14,601 bases of DNA from Sulfurospirillum sp. UBA1314 (GTDB lineage: Bacteria; Campylobacterota; Campylobacteria; Campylobacterales; Sulfurospirillaceae). The notes under the pieces are model-generated. The model searched no databases and was not told where the DNA came from. It was given only the letters and a program-made list of their open reading frames with translations. The DNA lies in assembly GCA_002307095.1 (NCBI GenBank), contig DBTO01000180.1, positions 1 to 14,601 of the forward strand, given 5' to 3'. A program made the translations under genes and the position numbers. This document shows positions 7,109-12,797 of this stretch, piece after piece (positions within the stretch are counted from its first letter, which is position 1; every line of letters begins with the position of its first letter).

Positions 7109-8845
7109 ATGCACACGAATGAACTGATCCATGAAGATTCTCCCTATCTGTTGCAACATGCGCACAATCCCGTGAATTGGATGGCGTGGAGCGATAAAGC
7201 GCTTGCCAAAGCCAAAGAGGAAAACAAGCTGATCTTTCTCTCCATCGGCTACAGTACCTGTCATTGGTGCCACGTGATGGAACGTGAGACGTTTGAAGAC
7301 GAAGTGAGTGCCAAACTGCTCAATGACGCGTATGTCAGCATTAAGGTTGATCGTGAAGAGATGCCAGACCTTGATAAATACTACCAAGACGTGCATTATC
7401 TCCTTACCAAACGCGCAGGTGGCTGGCCGCTCAGTATCATTATGACGCCACAGCAACAAGTGATTTTTGCAGGAACCTATTTGCCACCTCAGAGCGCGCA
7501 GGGGCGTATGGGATTTCGAGAACTCACGAGTTTTATCAAAGGCAAGTTTGACGATGCGTATGAAGAGGTGCAAAAAAGTGCGCAAAGTATCGAAGCTGCG
7601 ATCAAACAGTATGAGCGTAGTTTTGAGCAAAAAGAGCGTATTGAGCCTGAAGCAGTGATAGAAGCTTTTGTGAGCAAAGTGAAAACGAGCTTTGATGATG
7701 TCTCCAAAGGCATTGGAAGTGCGCCAAAGTTCCCCCATGCTTCCACATGGAATGCCCTTTTAGATATTTACGCCCAAACCAAAAATCTTGAAGCGTTGTA
7801 TATGAGTGAAGATGCGCTGTTTGCAATGGCACAAGGTGGTATAAACGATCAGATCGAGGGTGGATTTTACCGTTACAGTGTCGATGAGAGCTGGATTATT
7901 CCCCATTTTGAAAAGATGCTTTATACCAATGCCGAACTGATTGAAGTCTATGCCAAACTGTACAAACTCACGCAAAAACCCTTGTTTCAAGATGTGGTCG
8001 ATAAAACCATCGAAGCGATGGACGAACGGTTTTTAAAAGAGGGACTTTACCTCAGTGCCAGCGATGCGGACAGTGAAGGAGAAGAGGGCAAATACTTTGT
8101 TTTTGGGCATCTTCAAGCCAAAGAGGCGCTTTTAAAAGGAGGACTCAGTGAGGTCGAAACCAAAGCGGTGATGGACTATTTTGGCATCACCAAATTTGGC
8201 AATTTCGAGCACCAAACCACCAATCCCATTCTTACATGTAAGGAAAAACCTGCCCGTTTGGATGAAGCGATTGCGATTTTAAAACACGAGCGTCAAAAGG
8301 TGGCGTATCCGTTTATCGACACCAAAATATTGACCGCTTGGAATGCTTTGATGGTCACCGCACTTTTTGAAGCAGGCAAAACTGAGAAAGCAAAAAGCGT
8401 GCTCGATTCTCTTTTAAAATCTTTACATGTAAACGGTATTTTGTACCATCAAATCGTCTTAGGTGGTAGTTTGAAAGTGGAAGCGTTACTCGAAGATTAC
8501 GCCTTTGTCATTGAAAGCTTGTTGCGTGCTTACGCATACACGAAAGAGGCACATTATTTGACGTTAGCTAAGAAGCTAAGCCATGAAGCGGAGCATAAAT
8601 TTTACATCAATGAGGCGTGGTATCTCTCCGATAAAGCGTTTCGTGCCAAAGCGGTTTTGGAAGACAACAGCTACAAAAGCCCGCTTTCAACGATGATAAA
8701 AAATCTGTTTGAATTAGCGAAGATTGAAGATGACACCGCACTCTTTATTCGCGCGAAAGATATGTTGGAGAGTTTTGGAGCTGGCATTCAAAAATATGCG
8801 CATGCGTATCCTGAGGCGGTGCGAGCTGTAACACTTTACATGTAA
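7109..8845 (+). CDS. DUF255/YyaL-type protein with thioredoxin-fold domain, short C-terminus
   Basis: A 578-aa protein of the YyaL/SPATA20 family. The N-terminal thioredoxin-like domain is unmistakable (HNPVNWMAW, then STCHWCHVM with Cys51 and Cys54, then KVDREEMPDLD and the GGWPLSIIMTP segment). The rest resembles an alpha/alpha-barrel of glycoside-hydrolase type (GGFYRYSVDESWIIPHFEKM; LTAWNALMV). Family members are usually about 600-700 aa. This one stops at AVRAVTLYM, where others continue, so it may lack the terminal segment. The stop TAA lies inside a TTTACATGTAAA palindrome. ATG 7109 is preferred over GTG 7106 because AAGGAG ends at 7102, giving 6-nt spacing. It sits 10 bp after the rhodanese gene. 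The biochemical function of the family is not established. Confidence 0.88.
   Translation: MHTNELIHEDSPYLLQHAHNPVNWMAWSDKALAKAKEENKLIFLSIGYSTCHWCHVMERETFEDEVSAKLLNDAYVSIKVDREEMPDLDKYYQDVHYLLTKRAGGWPLSIIMTPQQQVIFAGTYLPPQSAQGRMGFRELTSFIKGKFDDAYEEVQKSAQSIEAAIKQYERSFEQKERIEPEAVIEAFVSKVKTSFDDVSKGIGSAPKFPHASTWNALLDIYAQTKNLEALYMSEDALFAMAQGGINDQIEGGFYRYSVDESWIIPHFEKMLYTNAELIEVYAKLYKLTQKPLFQDVVDKTIEAMDERFLKEGLYLSASDADSEGEEGKYFVFGHLQAKEALLKGGLSEVETKAVMDYFGITKFGNFEHQTTNPILTCKEKPARLDEAIAILKHERQKVAYPFIDTKILTAWNALMVTALFEAGKTEKAKSVLDSLLKSLHVNGILYHQIVLGGSLKVEALLEDYAFVIESLLRAYAYTKEAHYLTLAKKLSHEAEHKFYINEAWYLSDKAFRAKAVLEDNSYKSPLSTMIKNLFELAKIEDDTALFIRAKDMLESFGAGIQKYAHAYPEAVRAVTLYM
8231..8242. repeat. CTTACATGTAAG palindrome (inside DUF255 gene)
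   Basis: Perfect 12-bp palindrome read as Leu-Thr-Cys-Lys, a different frame from the other coding copies. The sequence continues GGAAAAA, as in the head-to-head modules at 11035 and 12799. Confidence 0.9.
8422..8433. repeat. TTTACATGTAAA palindrome (inside DUF255 gene)
   Basis: Perfect palindrome read as Leu-His-Val-Asn, as in the helicase gene at 832. Confidence 0.9.
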
Positions 8846-8846
8846 A
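8835..8846. repeat. TTTACATGTAAA palindrome supplying the DUF255 stop codon
   Basis: The palindrome encodes the end of Leu-Tyr-Met-stop, so TAA of the word (8843-8845) is the stop codon of the DUF255 gene. Confidence 0.9.
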
Positions 8847-8856
8847 GCATCGATGC
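8847..8856. promoter_or_regulatory. GCATCGATGC palindrome just before the WYL regulator
   Basis: Perfect 10-bp palindrome filling the gap between the TTTACATGTAAA word and the ATG at 8858. It could be an operator for the regulator, or affect translation, since no clear Shine-Dalgarno exists here. This rests on position only. Confidence 0.3.
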
Positions 8857-8857
8857 T

Positions 8858-9766
8858 ATGAAAATTAACCGTTTATTTGAAATTACGACCGTATTGCTCA
8901 ACCGTGGAACACTCACAGCACGGGAACTTGCCGAGCATTTTGGTGTCTCAACACGAACGATTCTTCGCGATGTGGATGCCTTGGCACTCTCAGGAGTTCC
9001 GGTGTTGATGAAAAAGGGTTACGGTGGTGGTATCTCTCTTTTAGAAAACTATGTGATGAATAAAACGCTGATGTCTGAACAAGAGAGTGAAAGCCTCTTG
9101 TTCGCCGTTAAAACCTTGCAGGCAACGCAGTATCCAGATGTGGATAGTGTCCTTGAGAAGATGGGCGCACTTTTTCAAAAAGCGGCACAGCATGACTGGG
9201 TCGAGGTCGATTTTTCGCATTGGGGGAGTTTACCCAATGAAAATAATAAATTTAGAGCGATTAAAAAGGCTTTATTAACGCGAAAAGTGATTTCTTTTGA
9301 GTATGTGAATGCACAGGGTGAGCAAACGAGCCGTTTGGTTGAACCGCAAAAGTTAGTTTTTAAAGCCAACGCATGGTATTTAATCGCGTATTGCACCGCC
9401 AAAGAGACGCTACGAACTTTTCGTATTTCACGGCTGAAAAATCTCAAAATCACGACGGAAACCTTTCAGGAAAGAATCTTTGAAGCTACGACAACAGAGA
9501 CCTTAGAAGCGTTTACCTCTCCAAACATTGCTTTAAAACTGCGATTTAATGCCACAGTACTTAACCGCGTGTATGATGATTTTTCAGATACGTTGATTGA
9601 AAGAAGTGAAGATGGAAGTGCGATGGTCGAAGTCTCTTTCCCTGAGGGAGAGTGGCTGTATGGGTACCTTCTCTCCTTTGGTCCGTGTGTGGAAGTGCTT
9701 GAGCCAACATACTTTAGAGAAGAACTTGCGACAAGACTTGCTAAAACACTCACTCTTTATTCATAG
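8858..9766 (+). CDS. HTH-WYL transcriptional regulator (YafY type)
   Basis: A 302-aa cytoplasmic regulator. An N-terminal DeoR-like winged helix (LTARELAEHFGVSTRTILRD, residues 19-38, wing GYGGGISL at 54-61) binds DNA, and a central WYL domain with the diagnostic WYLIAYC (173-179) senses a ligand. FRISRLKNLKI follows, then the C-terminal WCX-like part. WYL domains bind nucleic acids or nucleotides and sit in regulators of repair, defence and metabolism. The gene starts only 12 bp after the DUF255 stop, with a weak ribosome binding site. It is followed after 76 bp by a dehydrogenase gene, a likely target by the neighbour principle. The family call is secure, the targets are not known. Confidence 0.9.
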   Translation: MKINRLFEITTVLLNRGTLTARELAEHFGVSTRTILRDVDALALSGVPVLMKKGYGGGISLLENYVMNKTLMSEQESESLLFAVKTLQATQYPDVDSVLEKMGALFQKAAQHDWVEVDFSHWGSLPNENNKFRAIKKALLTRKVISFEYVNAQGEQTSRLVEPQKLVFKANAWYLIAYCTAKETLRTFRISRLKNLKITTETFQERIFEATTTETLEAFTSPNIALKLRFNATVLNRVYDDFSDTLIERSEDGSAMVEVSFPEGEWLYGYLLSFGPCVEVLEPTYFREELATRLAKTLTLYS

Positions 9767-9788
9767 CTTTTTATAACATGACACACTG

Positions 9789-9812
9789 TTGTCGTATTCC
9801 TTTGTCTATACT
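9789..9812 (+). promoter_or_regulatory. Weak promoter candidate for the SDR gene
   Basis: TATACT at 9807-9812 is an acceptable -10. TTGTCG at 9789-9794 resembles a -35, but the 12-bp spacing is too short for normal use. The gap 9767-9842 is the only intergenic room between the regulator and the dehydrogenase, so a regulated promoter is expected here. Confidence 0.25.
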
Positions 9813-9842
9813 TTGAAATCTAAAGGCAGAAGAGAGGAAATC

Positions 9843-10625
9843 ATGGATGATCTAAGCAATGAATTTAAAGGCAAACGAATTCTTGTCACAGGAGGCACCA
9901 AAGGTATCGGTGAGGCGATTGTGAAACGTCTCAAACACGCGGGTGGAACGCTTATCACGACAGCGCGCTCAGAGCCTAGCGATATGTCAGGCTCGGACTT
10001 ATTTATACAAGCGGATGTGAGTCAATCCAAAGGGTGCGAAACAATCGTTCAAAAAATAGTGGAGACTTTTGGTGGCGTGGATGCTGTCATCCATAATGTT
10101 GGAGGCTCATCAACGCCAACAGGAGGTGCACTCTCTTTAAACGATGATGATTGGCTTGAGACCTTTAATGCCAATTTATTTTCAGCGGTTCGTTTGGATA
10201 GAGCGCTACTGCCTTTGATGCAAGCACAAAATTCGGGTGTTATCATTCACATCACATCGATTCAACGCAGGCTTCCTGGTGAGATGACGATGCCATATTC
10301 TGCCGCCAAAGCGGCTTTGACAAATTACAGCAAGTGCCTAGCCACCCAAGTCGCCCCTTATGGGATACGTGTCAATACCGTCGCACCTGGATTTACCGAA
10401 ACAACGGCTGCAAAGCGGCTTATTGAGCGTATGGCAGAGAATTTAGAGACGAATTATGAAGGTGCACGAGAAGCATTGATGCACTCTCTTGGAGGCATCC
10501 CATTAGGTCGCCCTGGTCGTCCTGAAGAGGTTGCTGAGTTGGTTGCGTTTTTAGCGTCAAATCGTGCTTCTTACATCACAGGGTGCGAGCATATCATTGA
10601 TGGTGGAACGCTTCGTAGTCTTTAG
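9843..10625 (+). CDS. Short-chain dehydrogenase/reductase (SDR)
   Basis: A 260-aa classical SDR, an NAD(P)-dependent oxidoreductase in the cytoplasm. The cofactor motif TGGTKGIG is at residues 16-23, the HNVGG motif corresponds to the family's NNAG, and the catalytic triad is Ser139, Tyr152 and Lys156 (YSAAK). The C-terminal PGF.ET and ITG..HIIDGG segments are standard for the family. ATG 9843 has a strong GAGAGGAAA site just upstream and begins at the usual distance from the glycine motif. An in-frame TTG at 9789 would add 18 residues that the family does not need. The substrate cannot be read from sequence. The gene follows a WYL regulator and precedes a SnoaL-like gene, suggesting a small regulated operon. 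Confidence 0.9.
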   Translation: MDDLSNEFKGKRILVTGGTKGIGEAIVKRLKHAGGTLITTARSEPSDMSGSDLFIQADVSQSKGCETIVQKIVETFGGVDAVIHNVGGSSTPTGGALSLNDDDWLETFNANLFSAVRLDRALLPLMQAQNSGVIIHITSIQRRLPGEMTMPYSAAKAALTNYSKCLATQVAPYGIRVNTVAPGFTETTAAKRLIERMAENLETNYEGAREALMHSLGGIPLGRPGRPEEVAELVAFLASNRASYITGCEHIIDGGTLRSL

Positions 10626-10648
10626 AGTTTTGCTTTAAAAATGTGTAA

Positions 10649-10667
10649 AGAGTTCTACAAGAACTCT
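10649..10667 (+). other. Perfect hairpin between SDR and SnoaL-like genes
   Basis: AGAGTTCT (10649-10656) pairs exactly with AGAACTCT (10660-10667) around a 3-nt ACA loop. It is followed by AATAAAAAAGG rather than a T-run, so on the plus strand it is not a classical terminator. It may be an attenuating or mRNA-stabilising hairpin between two operon genes. Confidence 0.45.
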
Positions 10668-10686
10668 AATAAAAAAGGATAAATCA

Positions 10687-11028
10687 ATGTCAACACATCA
10701 ACTACCACACCTTATTTCAGCGTTTGTTCGCGCCAATAATGAGCATAATTGCGATGCGATTCTTGCATGTTTTGCCAAGGATGCACTCGTTCAAGATGAG
10801 GGAAATGATATTCAGGGCATCGATGCTATTCAAAAATGGCTAAAAGAGAGTATTGAAAACTATCAATTTACGCTAGAGGTATTGCATTTGAGTGAAAATG
10901 AGAATGAAACGGTACTGAGCGCACAAGTTTCAGGAACATTTGATGGAAGCCCGATTCCTTTGGATTATCATTTCACGATACGTGATGAAAAAATTGTGAG
11001 ATTGAGTATTCGATTGATGGGTGCTTGA
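10687..11028 (+). CDS. SnoaL-like / NTF2-fold small protein
   Basis: A 113-aa protein with the pattern of the NTF2/SnoaL superfamily: an N-terminal helix (LPHLISAFVRANNEHNCDAIL), then CFAKDALVQDEG, GIDAIQKWL and an antiparallel sheet (TVLSAQVSGTFDGSPIPLDYHFTIRDEKIVRLSI). Proteins of this type form cone-shaped pockets and act as isomerases, hydrolases or binding proteins. Those paired with an SDR often modify the same small molecule. AAGGAT (10675-10680) supports the ATG at 10687. It lies 61 bp after the SDR gene, separated by a hairpin, and is the last gene before the island. No ligand can be proposed. Confidence 0.8.
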   Translation: MSTHQLPHLISAFVRANNEHNCDAILACFAKDALVQDEGNDIQGIDAIQKWLKESIENYQFTLEVLHLSENENETVLSAQVSGTFDGSPIPLDYHFTIRDEKIVRLSIRLMGA

Positions 11029-11034
11029 TAGGAG

Positions 11035-11066
11035 TTTACATGTAAGGAAAAATCCTTACATGTAAA
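11035..11066. repeat. Head-to-head palindrome module, left copy
   Basis: Two TTACATGTAA words face each other. Arm TTTACATGTAAGGA (11035-11048), loop AAAA, arm TCCTTACATGTAAA (11053-11066), an exact 14-bp stem. CCTGTTTTTT follows, so on the plus strand it could terminate transcription 6 bp after the SnoaL-like stop. An identical 32-bp copy lies at 12799-12830. Confidence 0.9.
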
Positions 11067-11082
11067 CCTGTTTTTTAAAACG

Positions 11083-11124
11083 TTGCGTGCTAAAGCGGTG
11101 AGGGCGATTACACTTTACATGTAA
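11083..11124 (+). pseudogene. Probable 3' relic of a second DUF255 gene
   Basis: Read in frame, this stretch ends LRAKAVRAITLYM-stop. The intact DUF255 gene ends YPEAVRAVTLYM-stop at 8845. Over the last 31 nt (11095-11125 against 8816-8846) there are 5 differences, in the codon pairs agg/cga (Arg, synonymous), gcg/gct (Ala, synonymous) and att/gta (Ile/Val, conservative). That pattern fits a diverged coding copy rather than chance, although 12 of the matching bases are the ubiquitous palindrome. Nothing resembling the rest of the gene lies upstream. A head-to-head palindrome module abuts it, so the remainder was probably lost by rearrangement. Confidence 0.45.
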
Positions 11125-11125
11125 A
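11114..11125. repeat. TTTACATGTAAA palindrome at the island's left edge
   Basis: Perfect palindrome ending immediately before the left inverted repeat of the cassette element. Confidence 0.9.
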
Positions 11126-11154
11126 AAGTTAAAAGTTTAGCCCTGACCCCTTTT
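11126..11154 (+). repeat. Left inverted repeat of the cassette element
   Basis: It begins AAGTTAAAAGTTTAG and ends CCCTGACCCCTTTT. It pairs with 12577-12606 read on the other strand, with one mismatch and one single-base indel. The next bases (11155-11166) repeat the CCCCTTTT run. Confidence 0.85.
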
Positions 11155-11167
11155 CCCCTTTTTTCAT

Positions 11168-11236
11168 CTATAACGTTTGAATTGAGAAATAAATTAGCCG
11201 CAGGGTAATTTATTTCTCTCCTAAGCCTTGTTAAAC
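11168..11236 (-). other. attC-like recombination site 1
   Basis: On the minus strand this 69-bp site starts GTTTAAC (matches RYYYAAC) and ends AAACGTTATAG (GTT core, poor match to RRRY after it). Inside, AATAAATTA-type arms form a perfect 13-bp stem (plus-strand 11184-11196 with 11206-11218), which can also pair as GAG + 2 extrahelical nt + 10-nt arm, as in site 2. The centre reads CCCTGCGGC. Size, imperfect symmetry and end boxes fit integron attC sites. Confidence 0.75.
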
Positions 11237-11240
11237 TTTT

Positions 11241-11254
11241 AGTTAATATTAACT
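11241..11254. repeat. AGTTAATATTAACT palindrome over the HEAT-gene stop
   Basis: A perfect 14-bp palindrome covering the stop codon of the 68-aa gene, 5 bp before attC-like site 1. It contains GTTAA/TTAAC, like the cassette end boxes. Confidence 0.6.
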
Positions 11255-11455
11255 ATTTTTACCGGCTTCACCCAATGCTTGAATGATTAAATCGCTTTTG
11301 TTGGAATGATTTTTATATATTGATAAAATTGCTTTGATAGCATATTCACCACCAACTTGACCTAACGCATCTATAACCAAATCTCTCTTATTTGAATGGT
11401 TTTTATAAATATTCATAATTTCGTCAACTGCTAATTTTTTTACTTCATTTTCCAT
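11249..11455 (-). CDS. Cassette 2: 68-aa protein of two HEAT-like repeats
   Basis: A very small all-helical protein built from two copies of a 30-residue unit. IYKNHSNK followed by RDLVIDALGQVG (residues 16-35) recurs as IYKNHSNK followed by SDLIIQALGEAG (46-65), a spacing of exactly 30. The pattern 'D.V..ALG..G...A...ILSI' is that of HEAT-like (PBS-lyase type) repeats, which normally come in longer arrays and mediate protein contacts. Two repeats alone would be too few for a stable solenoid, so it may oligomerise, act as an adaptor or antitoxin-like partner, or be a fragment of a larger cassette gene. It starts at ATG 11455 with AGGA upstream, shortly after the cut position of attC-like site 2, and ends 12 bp before attC-like site 1. 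Confidence 0.7.
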   Translation of the reverse strand: MENEVKKLAVDEIMNIYKNHSNKRDLVIDALGQVGGEYAIKAILSIYKNHSNKSDLIIQALGEAGKNS

Positions 11456-11474
11456 GAAATTCCTTTTTATGTTA

Positions 11475-11546
11475 GTTTAACGTTTAAAATGAGCAATCAA
11501 AAAGCCGCCTGCAGGTTTTTGATTGGTCTCCTTTGATTTGTTAACT
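11475..11546 (-). other. attC-like recombination site 2
   Basis: On the minus strand this 72-bp site starts AGTTAAC and ends AAACGTTAAAC (GTTAAAC matches GTTRRRY exactly). GAG, two extrahelical nucleotides (AC), then CAATCAAAAA pair with TTTTTGATTG-CTC (plus strand 11491-11503 with 11516-11530). The centre reads CCTGCAGGCGGC. TAACAA, GGAGA, the CCTGC..CGGC centre, CTCA and AAACGTTA are shared with site 1 although the stems differ in sequence, as attC sites do. The stop codon of the 329-aa gene (11541-11543) lies inside the starting box. Confidence 0.8.
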
Positions 11547-12530
11547 TTGTGAAGGTATTGGTGTTAGAATCGTACTTGTTTCACTACTATCCCCACGACA
11601 TAATTTGATATCAGGTCTTTCTTCACTAGTACTTAGCAGGTCTGGTTGTGCCAAAGGTCTGAGAGCTTCAAGAACATCTAGTATTGGAAAATCCCGCCGT
11701 TCCTCAAGAAAACGGCATACTTGTCGGTCTGCTGGTCTAGGCAGTGAAACCTCTCTAGGCACTTTTGCATCAGCATAGATAAATTGTGTAACAATTTGCC
11801 ATGCCTGATAAAAAATTTCCATAAATGAAGCATCATAAGGCAACGGTACAACTAAAAGATTTTTAGAATCATCTTTTCTGATATTATCACTTCGACCTTG
11901 TTGAGATGGTACTATGGCTAAGCGCAATCCATTGGCTCCTTCTAAATGTCTTGGATTTATCTTCACTGTTGTTCCCACCCATTGATCTGGTGCCGTCTTT
12001 CCCACAAAAAGGTCAGCTTTCCATAGTCCGTTAATACAGCTCGGTAATTGCTCCCGAATTTGTCGTTTTCTAAAAGCTGCTGCTACGGAGTCAATGTGTT
12101 TTTTTAATTTTACTGGCTGACCTTTTGAACCAGACAAAAGTCTACTGTCATTGGTGAGAATATCATGTGCTGTTTCAATAAGCTGTATTGCACCGGTTTT
12201 CTCAGCTCCAAACAAAATAGATGCAGGATCACCGCCTTTGATTTTACAATAATGACTTAAAGCTGTATCAATTCTTTCAAGAATCATTTGGTTGTTATTC
12301 GCAATTGCATCGTGAACAGCGTATTCAAAGCAAATACCACAATCACCATCTCCAGGGCGGTAGAGCCTTGATAATTGTCTAAGTTTGATATTAGGTAGCC
12401 CTCCTGCATCAGCGACGACTTCATCTTTTAAAGCGAATAACACACCTTGAATGATTGGAATTACTACTGCTATTAGTGCTTGGACTTCATCAGCAACCGG
12501 ACTTAGTTGTATTTCTTTGCGGATATCCAT
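11541..12530 (-). CDS. Cassette 1: 329-aa protein, possible PD-(D/E)XK nuclease
   Basis: I do not recognise the family. A hydrophobic N-terminal helix (residues 16-35) precedes DGDCGICFEYAVHDAI (61-76). Then come KADLFVG (Asp173) and WVGTTVKIN (Thr188, Lys190). The order Glu69 - Asp173 - (T)xK190, each in a hydrophobic strand context, is what a PD-(D/E)XK restriction-type nuclease core looks like, with Thr in place of the second acidic residue. VVPLPYDASFMEIFYQAWQIV (about 227-247) may be a helical part of the same domain. The last 35 residues (after about 295) look disordered. ATG 12530 has AGGA 8 bases upstream (AGGAATTTAT), like the neighbouring cassette, and its stop is fused to attC-like site 2. 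Cassette genes often encode defence or toxin functions, which suits a nuclease, but the activity is unproven. Confidence 0.7.
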   Translation of the reverse strand: MDIRKEIQLSPVADEVQALIAVVIPIIQGVLFALKDEVVADAGGLPNIKLRQLSRLYRPGDGDCGICFEYAVHDAIANNNQMILERIDTALSHYCKIKGGDPASILFGAEKTGAIQLIETAHDILTNDSRLLSGSKGQPVKLKKHIDSVAAAFRKRQIREQLPSCINGLWKADLFVGKTAPDQWVGTTVKINPRHLEGANGLRLAIVPSQQGRSDNIRKDDSKNLLVVPLPYDASFMEIFYQAWQIVTQFIYADAKVPREVSLPRPADRQVCRFLEERRDFPILDVLEALRPLAQPDLLSTSEERPDIKLCRGDSSETSTILTPIPSQS

Positions 12531-12560
12531 ATAAATTCCTATTTTTAGAGTTAACTATTT

Positions 12561-12569
12561 ATTCAACGC
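12561..12569 (-). other. Half-site GCGTTGAAT at the head of cassette 1
   Basis: On the minus strand GCGTTGAAT contains GTTGAAT, a perfect GTTRRRY box preceded by GC as in typical attC ends. It probably marks the junction of cassette 1 with a lost attI or attC. A GTTTAAC box occurs inside the adjacent inverted repeat (12590-12596), but the 36-bp distance is too short for a full attC. Confidence 0.45.
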
Positions 12570-12576
12570 ACAAAAC

Positions 12577-12606
12577 AAAAGGGGTCAGGGTTAAACTTTT
12601 TAACTT
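12577..12606 (-). repeat. Right inverted repeat of the cassette element
   Basis: The plus strand begins AAAAGGGGTCAGGG and continues TTAAACTTTTTAACTT. It is the inverse of 11126-11154. It also contains the small palindrome GTTAAA-AAG-TTTAAC on the minus strand. Confidence 0.85.
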
Positions 12607-12797
12607 TCTACCGCTTTTCTTTGCTCATTTTAGCGCGATAGCGCTGACTGAATCCTTACATGTAAAGATTTTGCTTTTGTTTAACTTTTTGTAACTTTCT
12701 GTATTTTCTTCCTTCATGTTACAAATGTTGGACGTCGTGTATGATGTTTTATGAAAATGGAGGTTTTATGTAGCTTGGAAAGGTAAAGGTAGTTCTC
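12607..12797. other. Intergenic region between cassette element and htpG
   Basis: No gene is supported here. It holds a short GC hairpin, AGCGC-GATA-GCGCT (12632-12645), one palindrome word at 12655, and AT-rich sequence. No convincing promoter for the cassettes was found on the minus strand, although TAAAAT (minus strand, 12631-12626) could act as a weak -10. Confidence 0.5.
12655..12666. repeat. CTTACATGTAAA palindrome variant
   Basis: Contains the TTACATGTAA core, preceded by AATC, so AATCCTTACATGTAAA matches one arm plus part of the loop of the head-to-head modules, as an isolated single arm. Confidence 0.85.

Larger units (their letters stand above)
11126..12606. mobile_element. Integrase-less cassette array (CALIN) bounded by inverted repeats
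   Basis: The unit is about 1.48 kb. From right to left on the minus strand it reads: inverted repeat, a GTTGAAT half-site, a 329-aa gene, an attC-like site, a 68-aa gene, an attC-like site, inverted repeat. One gene per recombination site, genes in the same direction, a stop codon that merges with the site, and near-identical start contexts (AGGAATTT before both ATGs) are the hallmarks of integron cassettes. No integrase or transposase gene is present in the window, so this matches a cluster of attC sites lacking an integrase. The bounding 29/30-bp inverted repeats would permit movement as a unit by a transposase in trans, as proposed for integron mobilisation units and MITE-bounded cassettes. 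No clear target-site duplication is visible. Confidence 0.7.

Noticed and set aside
7037..7738. Minus-strand 233-codon open frame opposite the rhodanese and DUF255 genes
   Set aside because: It is a shadow of a strongly recognised gene on the other strand. Its translation is rich in His, Phe and Arg and has no recognisable family pattern.
9789..9842. TTG start giving the SDR an 18-residue N-terminal extension
   Set aside because: The ATG at 9843 has a strong Shine-Dalgarno and gives the usual SDR N-terminus.
12561..12596. Third complete attC site between the right inverted repeat and cassette 1
   Set aside because: RYYYAAC- and GTTRRRY-like boxes are present but only 36 bp apart, and no stem lies between them. 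Only a half-site is supported.
12455..12694. Plus-strand 79-codon open frame crossing the start of the 329-aa gene and the right inverted repeat
   Set aside because: It is antisense to a supported gene, crosses the element boundary, lacks a good ribosome binding site and shows no protein-like pattern.
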